From Algoriphagus winogradskyi (GTDB lineage: Bacteria > Bacteroidota > Bacteroidia > Cytophagales > Cyclobacteriaceae), in the NCBI RefSeq assembly GCF_900182815.1, contig NZ_FXUA01000001.1, positions 434,001-498,000 on the forward strand: a DNA stretch of 64,000 nt, given 5' to 3'. Position 1 is the stretch's first letter. Every line of letters starts with the position of its first letter. Made by a program: the position numbers and the translations under genes. The notes under the pieces were generated by a model that did not search any database, had not been told where the DNA came from, and was given only the letters and a program-made list of their open reading frames with translations. Of this stretch, positions 52,690 to 60,923 are shown piece by piece.

Positions 52690-53520
52690 TTAAATTAAAG
52701 TAAGAGATTTGGAAGCCTTTACTAATTGGATCGATTGCTCAAGGAAATTTGGAATGAGCGTCTCGTTGGTTTTGTAGATTTTATCTTCATCTACCAAATG
52801 CTCCAGCATTCTCCTAAACTTAATTTTACCCTTTACCGCAATAATTTTTTCTTTGACTTCAGCCTTTTTCAAATGCGCCAAGAAGCTTATAGGATCCGCT
52901 TCAGGGTGGAATTGCGTTCCTACCATTTCTGGAGAAAACCGAATAGCCATAATTGCCCGCTCATATTCCACATGATCACGAATCTTCTCCAGCGCAATAA
53001 TTTTAGCTCCAAGGACCTTGAATTTCTTTAAATCAGGCTGAATCACTTGATAATCTCGGGAATCTATCGCCCAGAAAGGATTATCCAGATTTTGCAGCAA
53101 GGAATCCTTGTGTCCATCGGCTGTCTTATGAACTGACATTACTCCGAAAGAAGTAGATTTTCTCTTAGTAAGGGTGCCTAATCCAAAGTGCCTACAGGCC
53201 ATTTGGAAGGAATGACAAATGAAGAGAATGTATTTCTTATGATTATGATTTTGGTTCCAGATCCATATCTGGTCCAAAAAATCAAAATATTTTAAATCCC
53301 AATGACCATCTCCATCCATTGGATTTCCTGGTCCACCGGTGGATATAAAGAGATCATAATCACGGATTTCTGGTATTTCGGCTTTGCCTCTCACGTCAAA
53401 TACCTTGTAGGTTAACTGGCTATCGAATCTAGCCACTATCTCCTTGATACAACGCATCCCCTGATTTGGCTCGCCATCGTACATATCCAAGATCGCCAAG
53501 TTCAATTTTTTCTTTCCCAC
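52690..53520 (-). CDS. Class I glutamine amidotransferase domain protein
   Basis: A 276 aa GATase-1. The oxyanion strand GGPG is at 62-65, the nucleophile Cys102 in LFICHSFQMACRHFG, and the His205/Glu207 pair in GTQFHPEADP, so the triad is intact. A C-terminal extension of about 60 residues is present. It sits between two ligases in a tight operon and probably releases ammonia from glutamine for one of them, or acts as a gamma-glutamyl hydrolase. It is related to GuaA-like GATase domains rather than to a fused synthetase. Confidence 0.85.
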   Translation of the reverse strand: MGKKKLNLAILDMYDGEPNQGMRCIKEIVARFDSQLTYKVFDVRGKAEIPEIRDYDLFISTGGPGNPMDGDGHWDLKYFDFLDQIWIWNQNHNHKKYILFICHSFQMACRHFGLGTLTKRKSTSFGVMSVHKTADGHKDSLLQNLDNPFWAIDSRDYQVIQPDLKKFKVLGAKIIALEKIRDHVEYERAIMAIRFSPEMVGTQFHPEADPISFLAHLKKAEVKEKIIAVKGKIKFRRMLEHLVDEDKIYKTNETLIPNFLEQSIQLVKASKSLTLI

Positions 53521-53563
53521 GTTGCCTAATGTTATTTTTCGCTCGCAAAGGTAATAAAAGCCC

Positions 53564-54682
53564 TTAAATCCCTTCGTTAAACTTTGAAGTGATCATATCT
53601 ACTACCTTTTTCAAATCTTGAGTTTGATTAAAAACTGCTAATTGTTGATCTGCCCCAGTTCCATTTTTAAGGATTTGATGCACATAATCGATTTCGGATC
53701 GACTATCCAATTCATCCACCACGTCGTCTATAAAATCCAAAAGCTCCATGATCAATTCGGAAGTAGGGACTTCTATTTTCCTTCCAAAATCAATAAGCTT
53801 CCCTTCAATACCATTCCTTGCTGCGCGAAACTTATTTTCTCGGATCAGCGCTATTCTATAAATATTAAAACTAGTGTTGCTCAAAAGAAGCTTATAGAGT
53901 TTAGCAACTACAGCTTGAATTAAAGCAACGATACAAGTAGTCTCATCTACAGTGAGACACATGTCGCAAATGCGGAATTCAATAGTGCTGAAAAATGGAT
54001 GAATCCGTAGATCCCACCATATTTTCTTGGGATTGTCTATGCAGTTCGTTTTGACCAAAGTCTCCAGATAATTATCATAAGACTGTACAGAATCAAAATA
54101 TTCGGGTAACCCAGTCCGCGGAAATTTGGCAAATATCTTTGCTCTAAATGCCTTAAAGCCTGTATTTCTACCCTCCCAAAAAGGTGAATTTGTTGTCAGC
54201 GCATAAATATGTGGCAGAAAATAACAGGCTTGGTTCATCAGCTGAATTGCAATTTCCCTGTTATCAATCCCCACGTGAACATGAAGACCAAAAATCAGAT
54301 TAGATCTGGCAATATCTTTTAACTCGTCTACAATTACATGGTAGCGTGGATCATCAGTAATCTCCTGATCTTGCCATCTGGCAAAAGGGTGAGTACTGGC
54401 TGCTCCAACCACTAAATCTTGTTTAGCGGCTAATTCGGATATTTTATTTCGAAGTGAAGAGACTTCAGCTCTTGCTTGGGCTACATTTTCGCAAACATTG
54501 GTACCCACTTCTACCACCGACTGGTGCATTTCTGCTTTCACTTGCTCCTTCAGCGTGATCTTTCCCCCCTCCACAATTTTAGACATGTGAGAACGAAGAT
54601 CTCTAGTTTCAGGATCTATTATCTGATATTCTTCTTCTACCCCCAATGTAAATTTGGGAAGCTTTTTCAGTGATGAAGCCAT
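53564..54682 (-). CDS. Carboxylate-amine ligase, YbdK/GCS2 family
   Basis: A 372 aa ATP-dependent ligase of the glutamine-synthetase fold (COG2170). Diagnostic: LGVEEEYQIID (14-24) with the Mg-binding Glu residues, GLHVHVGID near 135, RTGLPEYF and WWDLRIHPFFSTIEFRICDMC near 230. YbdK has weak glutamate-cysteine ligase activity in E. coli, but in operons with ATP-grasp proteins the family probably joins other amines to carboxylates. It is the third gene of the operon. Confidence 0.9.
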   Translation of the reverse strand: MASSLKKLPKFTLGVEEEYQIIDPETRDLRSHMSKIVEGGKITLKEQVKAEMHQSVVEVGTNVCENVAQARAEVSSLRNKISELAAKQDLVVGAASTHPFARWQDQEITDDPRYHVIVDELKDIARSNLIFGLHVHVGIDNREIAIQLMNQACYFLPHIYALTTNSPFWEGRNTGFKAFRAKIFAKFPRTGLPEYFDSVQSYDNYLETLVKTNCIDNPKKIWWDLRIHPFFSTIEFRICDMCLTVDETTCIVALIQAVVAKLYKLLLSNTSFNIYRIALIRENKFRAARNGIEGKLIDFGRKIEVPTSELIMELLDFIDDVVDELDSRSEIDYVHQILKNGTGADQQLAVFNQTQDLKKVVDMITSKFNEGI

Positions 54683-54706
54683 GTTATATCGTTAAGCTGA
54701 AATTTT

Positions 54707-55663
54707 TTAGAACCTCTTGGCAGTACTCACAGAATCCCTCATAAATGTCCCCCAGGTGAGATTCATTTTACCTGGTTTCTGCGCTTTGGCATAGCTGATT
54801 GCCATTTTCGCAGCTTCTTCTACCACCCATTCAAAATTTTCTGCTCCTACAGAATTCACGTCAGCATCCGGAGCGGGATTTCCAAAATCAATTGCATAGG
54901 GAATACCATCTTTCACCGCAAATTCTACCGTATTGAAGTCATAGCCTAGCCCCTTGCATAGACGCAAAGTATAATCTTTGACGGTTGCCAATAATTTTTT
55001 TGAAGAAGGTGGCCCATCGACCACATACCTAATATGATGTGGATTACGTGGTTCGTAAGGCATGATTTTGACGGCTTTTCCACCAAGACAATACACTCTG
55101 AAATACTCTTCAAAAACAATTTCCTCCTGAAGCATCATAACTAACTGACCAGTTTCTGGGTGTGTTCTAAAAAACTCCTCCTTATCCTCTAAACGGTAAA
55201 CATTTTTCCAGCCTCCTCCAGCATATGGCTTCATATAAGCAGGAAAACCTACATAATTAAATATGCCTTCCCAGTCTAAAGGAGCTACCAAATTTCTAAA
55301 AGACTTGGAAGTGGTATCATCCGGATGTTTGGAAGAAGGTAAAATCACTGTTTTGGGAAGTGGTACTCCCAATTGATCTGCTAGGGCATTGTTGAAGAAT
55401 TTATCATCTGCACTCCACCAAAAAGGGTTATTGATCACGGCGGTGCCAGTTAAGGCAGCGTTTTTCAGATAGGCTCTATAGAAAGGGACATCCTGAGAAA
55501 TTCTATCAATTATCACTGCATACTCTGTTAATTGATTTTGGATCACCTTGTCAATTTGTACCGCTTCTGCGACAATTCCTTTTTCAGCTTTTTGATTTAC
55601 CCTATCTATAAAAGCTTGAGGAAAAGTGTCCTCCATTCCGAAAAGTATTCCTATTTTTTTCAT
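54707..55663 (-). CDS. RimK-like ATP-grasp ligase
   Basis: A 318 aa ATP-grasp enzyme. The N-terminal pre-ATP-grasp domain starts MKKIGILFGMEDTFPQAFIDRVN. The ATP-binding Lys145 lies in FPAYMKPYAGGGW, and the metal-binding region reads YAIDFGNPAPDAD (about 270-282). It makes amide or peptide bonds through an acylphosphate. Placed between the esterase and the YbdK-type ligase with 21 and 24 bp gaps, it is a core member of the cluster. Confidence 0.87.
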   Translation of the reverse strand: MKKIGILFGMEDTFPQAFIDRVNQKAEKGIVAEAVQIDKVIQNQLTEYAVIIDRISQDVPFYRAYLKNAALTGTAVINNPFWWSADDKFFNNALADQLGVPLPKTVILPSSKHPDDTTSKSFRNLVAPLDWEGIFNYVGFPAYMKPYAGGGWKNVYRLEDKEEFFRTHPETGQLVMMLQEEIVFEEYFRVYCLGGKAVKIMPYEPRNPHHIRYVVDGPPSSKKLLATVKDYTLRLCKGLGYDFNTVEFAVKDGIPYAIDFGNPAPDADVNSVGAENFEWVVEEAAKMAISYAKAQKPGKMNLTWGTFMRDSVSTAKRF

Positions 55664-55684
55664 ATCGTATGATAATAAGTTGAC

Positions 55685-56398
55685 CTAATTAAACTTAATT
55701 CTGCTGAGGTAATGAGGGAACATTTCTTTCCAAACATCCCAATCATGCTGACGGTTTTGCCTTACATCAAACCAATGATTGATGTTTTTGGCTCTAAGTG
55801 TATCATGTAGCTTAATATTCGCATCAAAGCATATATCCCAATTTGACGTTCCCAAAACGATATCCATTTTCCATAACTCTTGGTCATGAAGCCCTGGCAA
55901 ATACTCTAAGGGATTATTATAGAAGATATCATCGTGCTGATAGCCATCCATAAAGCTCCGAATATCAAATGCTCCAGACATACTAAACATGTGGCTCACA
56001 TAGCCGGGATGCCTAAAGGCAAAATTGGCAGCATGATATCCTCCAAAGCTACAACCAGCCATAACCACCTTAGCCACAGGGGTATTTAATCTGATTCGCT
56101 CTACTATCTCATGACAAATCATTTTGTCATAAGCGACATGATGCTGAATTCGCTGATGTGGGTGAATGCTTTTGTTGTAAAAACTATCCGCATCATTGCT
56201 AATTGGACAATAAATTTTGATGAGTCCTTGCTCTATATACCACTGAGCCGATTTCACTAAACCCATGTCCCGGTTTTCATGAAAAGAGCCTTTTGAAGTA
56301 GGGAAAACAACGACAGGGTAGCCAGCATGACCAAAAACCAACATTTCCACATCCCGCTGCAGGTGGGGAGAAAACCATTTTAAATATTCTTCTTGCAT
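55685..56398 (-). CDS. Esterase (alpha/beta hydrolase, COG4947-like), first gene of the amidoligase operon
   Basis: A 237 aa esterase-D-like hydrolase: FGHAGYPVVVFPTSKGSFHENRDMG near 22-45, nucleophile Ser117 in MAGCSFGGYHAAN, and a late His in QNRQHDWDVW. No signal peptide, so it is cytosolic. In the operon it could cleave a thioester or ester on the product, load an acyl group, or act on a side product. The family has been linked by comparative genomics to ATP-grasp and YbdK-type ligases, as I recall. Confidence 0.85.
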   Translation of the reverse strand: MQEEYLKWFSPHLQRDVEMLVFGHAGYPVVVFPTSKGSFHENRDMGLVKSAQWYIEQGLIKIYCPISNDADSFYNKSIHPHQRIQHHVAYDKMICHEIVERIRLNTPVAKVVMAGCSFGGYHAANFAFRHPGYVSHMFSMSGAFDIRSFMDGYQHDDIFYNNPLEYLPGLHDQELWKMDIVLGTSNWDICFDANIKLHDTLRAKNINHWFDVRQNRQHDWDVWKEMFPHYLSRIKFN

Positions 56399-56515
56399 AA
56401 ATAAAATTTCAACTAACAGTGAAAAATCAGAGGTTTTCTCTCATTTACAAATACTAGTCAAAATATCCTAAAAAGAAAAGAAAGATGGGTTAGGTTGCTG
56501 AAAAAAGATTAATTA

Positions 56516-57028
56516 TCACCTATTCAAATCTAGGTCTGGTCTCATTTTATGCAGTGCATTTCGGATCAATCCTACCATTATATAGAGTAAACATGCCCCC
56601 ACAAATAACCATTTGGTGGTACTGAAAAATGAAGCCATGTACCCAAGCGTCACGCTTTCTGCAGGAAATTTTAGTATTAATCCTGAAACTGAGAGGTTTT
56701 CGAAAAGATCCAATAGTACCGTGATAACAGGCAAAACTACCAGACATTTTTGTTTCCAGACTTTACAATTAAGCCCAATTAGCAGCAACAAGTAAAAAAC
56801 CATGTAAGGGGTGTCCAAAAGCCATATTACCATGAGATACTGTTGCCTCATGCCTTCTCCCATACTATGTAAAACATTAAATGCCTCACGAGCAGAATAG
56901 GCAAATCGTAAATCCAATGCCAAATTTGGTGGCATGTAACGATTCAGCAGGAAATTGAAAGTAATAAACAAGGCAAAAAGCAAAACCAAAATGAAGGGCT
57001 TTTCTAACTCTTTAAAAATAGTTTTCAT
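56516..57028 (-). CDS. Membrane protein of unknown function
   Basis: A 170 aa protein from ATG 57028; a TTG at 57046 would add six residues. It has about four hydrophobic helices (near 12-28, 75-95, 100-125 and 130-160). There is no recognised family. It lies upstream of the ATP-grasp operon on the same strand with 117 bp between, so it may be cotranscribed, or be independent. Confidence 0.7.
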   Translation of the reverse strand: MKTIFKELEKPFILVLLFALFITFNFLLNRYMPPNLALDLRFAYSAREAFNVLHSMGEGMRQQYLMVIWLLDTPYMVFYLLLLIGLNCKVWKQKCLVVLPVITVLLDLFENLSVSGLILKFPAESVTLGYMASFFSTTKWLFVGACLLYIMVGLIRNALHKMRPDLDLNR

Positions 57029-57126
57029 AGAAAAATGTTCTGCCAAAAATGAATTGGGTACAAGTTACAAGATTCTAGTCTAAAGTTAAAAGTTAAGTCA
57101 TCACAACTGATCTCTAAATTCTAAAT

Positions 57127-57651
57127 TTAGATTTTAAACCAACTTGCATACATAGGATAGTTTTTAGCTGTTCTAGAAATCACCTCCTCCATTTCAATAC
57201 CAGTATCTTTTACTTTTTTCGCGGGCATTCCGGCATAAATTGAATTTGCCTCTACAATAGTATTAGCTAAAACCACTGCCCCTGCAGCGATCACCGCACC
57301 TGAGTTGACAATTGCTCCATCCATCACTATCGCCCCCATTCCAATCAACACTCGGTCATGGATCGTACAGCCATGAACTATGGCATTGTGGGCAATGGAT
57401 ACTTGGTTACCAATGTAAGTACCTGCCTTTTGATAAGTGCAATGTATTATTGCACCATCTTGGATATTTGTATCATTCCCAATACGAATTTCATGTACAT
57501 CCCCTCTTACAACTGCATTGAACCATATTGTACAATTATCCCCCGTCTGCACATCTCCTACTATAGTTGCGTTTGGTGCTAGCCAACACCCATCTCCGAA
57601 AGAAGGGCTTTTCCCATTTACTTCTAATTGCAATGCCATATTCATTCTCAT
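57127..57651 (-). CDS. Gamma-class carbonic anhydrase family protein (left-handed beta-helix)
   Basis: A 174 aa hexapeptide-repeat protein from ATG 57651; ATGs at 57645 and 57639 are alternatives. Repeats such as ATIVGDVQTGDNCTIWFNAVVRGD and IGNDTNIQDGAIIHCT give the trimeric beta-helix, and the zinc ligands His lie in AIIHCTYQ and SIAHNAIVHGCTI. Proteins like this include YrdA/PaaY and are often metal-binding but of unproven activity. It is divergent from the YceI gene. Confidence 0.88.
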   Translation of the reverse strand: MRMNMALQLEVNGKSPSFGDGCWLAPNATIVGDVQTGDNCTIWFNAVVRGDVHEIRIGNDTNIQDGAIIHCTYQKAGTYIGNQVSIAHNAIVHGCTIHDRVLIGMGAIVMDGAIVNSGAVIAAGAVVLANTIVEANSIYAGMPAKKVKDTGIEMEEVISRTAKNYPMYASWFKI

Positions 57652-57720
57652 CAAGGTTGCCGGATTTCTAAAAAATCTCAAACAAAGTTTAACATTTTCT
57701 TTTGTGTAATGAACTTTTTA

Positions 57721-57737
57721 GCAAACTTTGAGTTTGC
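57721..57737. promoter_or_regulatory. Palindrome in the divergent carbonic anhydrase/YceI promoter region
   Basis: GCAAACT-TTG-AGTTTGC is a perfect 7-bp dyad, placed 39 bp upstream of the YceI start and 70 bp upstream of the carbonic-anhydrase start. It may be a regulator site or part of a TTTG-type promoter. Confidence 0.4.
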
Positions 57738-57775
57738 ATGTATATACATATAATTTCGAAACCAAACTCACACCA

Positions 57776-58498
57776 ATGAAAACTATCAAACAATCTGGCT
57801 TTATTCTAGCGGCTGCACTGCTAACATTTGCATGCGGCCAATCCGGAGAAACAGTAGAAACCTCTGAGGCTCAAGAAGTCGCAGCTGCTGAGGGCACTAC
57901 ACTTTCAATTGACAAATCAGCTACAGCTATTAAATGGAAAGGTTACAAACCTACCGGTCAGCACAATGGTATTATTCCTATTGTGGATGGCTCTTTGGCT
58001 GTTCAAGGTGAAAATATTACGGGTGGAGAATTCACTTTTGATATCACTAAGCTTGAAGTACATGACTTGGAAGCAGGTTCAGAAATGCATGGAAAATTGA
58101 CGGGCCACTTGCAGTCTGCAGATTTCTTTGACGCAGAAAATCATCCAACAGCGAAATTTGAGATCACTTCTGTAGAACCATTTACTTCCTCTGATTCGGT
58201 CACCGAAGAGGAACAATATGAAACTGAAAACACGCCATCTTCAGCAACTGAATTGAATCCTGAGACTCCAACGCATTGGATTAGCGGTAACCTTACAATG
58301 AGAGGAACAACCAAAAACATCAAGTTCCCTGCTACAGTAAGCATCACGAATGGCACAGTAGCAGCAAAGGCTGGTTTTAACATTGACAGAACTGAATGGG
58401 GACTTTCTTATCAGGATGAATCAAGTGTCGCTGATAAGGCAGCAGATAAATTCATCTACAATTCTGTAGGCTTGATCTTAGATGTGAAAGCTAACTAA
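57776..58498 (+). CDS. YceI-family lipoprotein
   Basis: A 240 aa lipoprotein from ATG 57776, which gives a proper signal with lipobox TFACG (Cys20). The YceI domain (about 45-235) is a lipocalin-like polyisoprenoid-binding fold: SIDKSATAIKWKGYKPTGQHNGIIPIVDGSL, GGEFTFDITKL, LQSADFFDAENHPTAKFEITSV and MRGTTKNIKFPATVSI. An acidic insertion at about 140-165 (SDSVTEEEQYETEN) interrupts the domain. The bound ligand is probably an isoprenoid or lipid in the periplasm. Confidence 0.93.
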   Translation: MKTIKQSGFILAAALLTFACGQSGETVETSEAQEVAAAEGTTLSIDKSATAIKWKGYKPTGQHNGIIPIVDGSLAVQGENITGGEFTFDITKLEVHDLEAGSEMHGKLTGHLQSADFFDAENHPTAKFEITSVEPFTSSDSVTEEEQYETENTPSSATELNPETPTHWISGNLTMRGTTKNIKFPATVSITNGTVAAKAGFNIDRTEWGLSYQDESSVADKAADKFIYNSVGLILDVKAN

Positions 58499-58519
58499 TT
58501 AAAACAAACTCATCATTAA

Positions 58520-58552
58520 AGAGGAATTCTTCGCAGGATTCCTCTTTTTTTG
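58520..58552 (+). terminator. Terminator after the YceI gene
   Basis: An 11-bp stem (58520-58530 with 58535-58545, one G-U pair) with TCGC tetraloop and seven T residues. The pabB start codon follows 9 bp after the T run. Confidence 0.93.
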
Positions 58553-58560
58553 TGCTATCA

Positions 58561-59811
58561 ATGAAACACAACTCCTACGTCTATCCTATTTCAGATCCAT
58601 CATGGATTGAAAAGCTTTGCAGATGGGCTGATCATCATTTTGATTTTTTTGCCTATACGAATGGAAACAATCACCAATATCCAGAAGGCCCTTTCGCAAC
58701 CCACTTTTACGCAGGAAAAAGTCAATTATCTAAAAAGGAAATTTGGAATGAACCTAGCAGTTTTAAAAAAGTTGGAATTATTGGGTATGATTATAAAAAC
58801 CAATTAGAAAATCTTAACAGTGAAAATCCTGCATTTTTCGATCTTCCTGAGGTTTGCTTTTTTGCACCCTCCTTTTCATTGAAGTTTTTAGGAGAGAAAG
58901 TGATTTCGGATGTTGAACTAAATGAGGAATTCTGGCAAGAGATCGAACAGATAACACTGCCTGAGAGACCATTTACTAACTGCTCTGTCCAACCACAAAT
59001 AACCCCCGAGAACTATTCAGACACTGTAAAAGCCATTCAAAGGCACATTGTTGAGGGAAATACCTACGAAAGTAATTTTTGCCAAGCCTATACCGGCACA
59101 TTCGAAAATTGGGATCCTATTTCAGCATATTTCAACTTGAATAAGCTTTCTCCAATGCCCTTTTCAGCCCTATTCAAAGCAAAATCCCAGTGGTTAATTT
59201 CAGCTTCCCCTGAGCGATTTTTGAAAAAAACAGGAAGCAAACTTATCGCCCAGCCCATTAAAGGAACAATCAAACGAGGTGTATCCAAAGCCGAAGATTT
59301 ACAGAACAAAGAAACATTAGGGAATAGCGAAAAGGAACAAGCTGAAAACTTAATGATCACTGATTTGATGCGGAATGACCTGTCCAAGGTTTCCAAGACA
59401 GGATCAGTCAAAGTCACAGAACTTTTTGGGATTTATCCTTTTCCAAAAGTCTTTCAAATGATCAGTACTATAGTATCAGAATTAAAGGAGGACACCACTT
59501 TTGCAGAAATCATTCAAGCTTCTTTCCCAATGGGAAGCATGACTGGTGCTCCCAAAATCCGTACGATGGAAATAGTCGAAGAGCTGGAAAGCTTTAAAAG
59601 AGGTTGGTTCTCTGGGACATTTGGAGTGATTGAAGAAAATGGAGACTTTGATTTTTCAGTAGTAATCAGAAGCATTATCGCAGATCTGGCGGTAAAAAAA
59701 CTCTACTTTGGAGTTGGCAGTGCCATCACTTTTGATGCGAACGCCGAACAAGAATATGATGAATGCAGTCTAAAAGCTAAGGCAATTTTGGAAGTGCTCA
59801 GTGGAAAATGA
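58561..59811 (+). CDS. pabB: Aminodeoxychorismate synthase component I
   Basis: A 416 aa chorismate-binding enzyme from ATG 58561; an in-frame GTG three codons earlier is less likely. The active-site PIKGT in QPIKGTIKRG has the Lys typical of PabB rather than the Ala of TrpE, and NLMITDLMRNDL plus FPMGSMTGAPK are the metal- and chorismate-binding blocks. It makes aminodeoxychorismate for folate together with a glutaminase subunit not seen nearby. Its 3' end overlaps dinB by 11 bp. Confidence 0.93.
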   Translation: MKHNSYVYPISDPSWIEKLCRWADHHFDFFAYTNGNNHQYPEGPFATHFYAGKSQLSKKEIWNEPSSFKKVGIIGYDYKNQLENLNSENPAFFDLPEVCFFAPSFSLKFLGEKVISDVELNEEFWQEIEQITLPERPFTNCSVQPQITPENYSDTVKAIQRHIVEGNTYESNFCQAYTGTFENWDPISAYFNLNKLSPMPFSALFKAKSQWLISASPERFLKKTGSKLIAQPIKGTIKRGVSKAEDLQNKETLGNSEKEQAENLMITDLMRNDLSKVSKTGSVKVTELFGIYPFPKVFQMISTIVSELKEDTTFAEIIQASFPMGSMTGAPKIRTMEIVEELESFKRGWFSGTFGVIEENGDFDFSVVIRSIIADLAVKKLYFGVGSAITFDANAEQEYDECSLKAKAILEVLSGK

Positions 59812-60907
59812 CCAAGACATAAATCCCAATCCCATAAGGAAAATCATTCACGTGGACATGGATGCATTTTATGCCTCCGTGGAGCAGCTTGATCATCCGG
59901 AGTGGAGAGGAAAACCTTTAGTAGTCGGTGGAAATGCTGCTCGAGGTGTGGTCGCGGCAGCTAGTTATGAAGCCAGAAAATTCGGTGTCTATTCAGCCAT
60001 GTCCTCTGTCTTGGCTGCTCGAAAGTGTCCTCAGCTCATATTTGCTCCAGCGAGATTTGATCGATACCGAGAGATTTCTGGTCAGATTCGAGAAATTTTC
60101 TACGAATACACAGACTTGGTAGAGCCGCTTTCACTGGATGAGGCATTTATGGATGTGACGGAAAACAAAAAAGGCTTGAAATCAGCCATTTTGATAGCTA
60201 AGCAGATCAGACAAAAGATCAAAGAACGAACAGGCTTAAATGCTTCGGCAGGCGTTTCCTACAATAAGTTTTTAGCCAAAACAGCTTCTGATCTGAACAA
60301 ACCCAATGGCCAGGCAGTAATCCTTCCCGAGGAAGCTGAGGCGTTTTTAGAAAAACTACCTATCAAAAAATTCTTTGGAATCGGAAAAGTAACTGCCGAA
60401 AAAATGAGTGGTCTAGGAATTCATAATGGAAAGGACCTAAAGCAGTTTTCCCTTCAATACCTCACCCGCAAGTTTGGGAAATCAGGCATTCACTATTTCA
60501 ACATAGTCAGGGGAATTCATCTCTCTGAAGTCCAACCGCATCGAATCCGTAAATCACTCAGTGCAGAGAATACCTTTGAAAAGGACCTTATTGACTTTGA
60601 TGCACTTCTTGCAGAACTGAGAAAAATCTATGATGAATTAATCAAACGAATCAAAAAATCCGGAATAAAAGGAAGAACTGTTACGCTGAAAATAAAATAT
60701 GCTGATTTCACTCAACAAACTCGAAGCAAAACTCAGGAGCAATATCCGGAAGAAAGCCAAATCTGGGAAATAGCCCAAGAACTCTTGGCTCAAGAACCCT
60801 TCGAAAAATCAATCCGTCTGTTGGGTTTGGGGATCTCGAATCTAAATATCACAGAAGAACATCAGCATTTCGGTGAGCAGCTGAGAATTCCTTTTGATGC
60901 AAAATAA
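59801..60907 (+). CDS. dinB: DNA polymerase IV (Y-family, translesion)
   Basis: A 368 aa Y-family polymerase from GTG 59801, the only start before the catalytic IHVDMDAFYASVEQ. The second carboxylate site is PLSLDEAFMDVT, and GIGKVTAEKMSGLGI is the helix-hairpin-helix thumb. It bypasses DNA lesions. The C-terminus lacks an obvious beta-clamp-binding QxxLF, though the last residues are LRIPFDAK. The overlap with pabB suggests coupled translation. Confidence 0.94.
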   Translation: MENDQDINPNPIRKIIHVDMDAFYASVEQLDHPEWRGKPLVVGGNAARGVVAAASYEARKFGVYSAMSSVLAARKCPQLIFAPARFDRYREISGQIREIFYEYTDLVEPLSLDEAFMDVTENKKGLKSAILIAKQIRQKIKERTGLNASAGVSYNKFLAKTASDLNKPNGQAVILPEEAEAFLEKLPIKKFFGIGKVTAEKMSGLGIHNGKDLKQFSLQYLTRKFGKSGIHYFNIVRGIHLSEVQPHRIRKSLSAENTFEKDLIDFDALLAELRKIYDELIKRIKKSGIKGRTVTLKIKYADFTQQTRSKTQEQYPEESQIWEIAQELLAQEPFEKSIRLLGLGISNLNITEEHQHFGEQLRIPFDAK

Positions 60908-60923
60908 TTTATTTCAACCCTTA

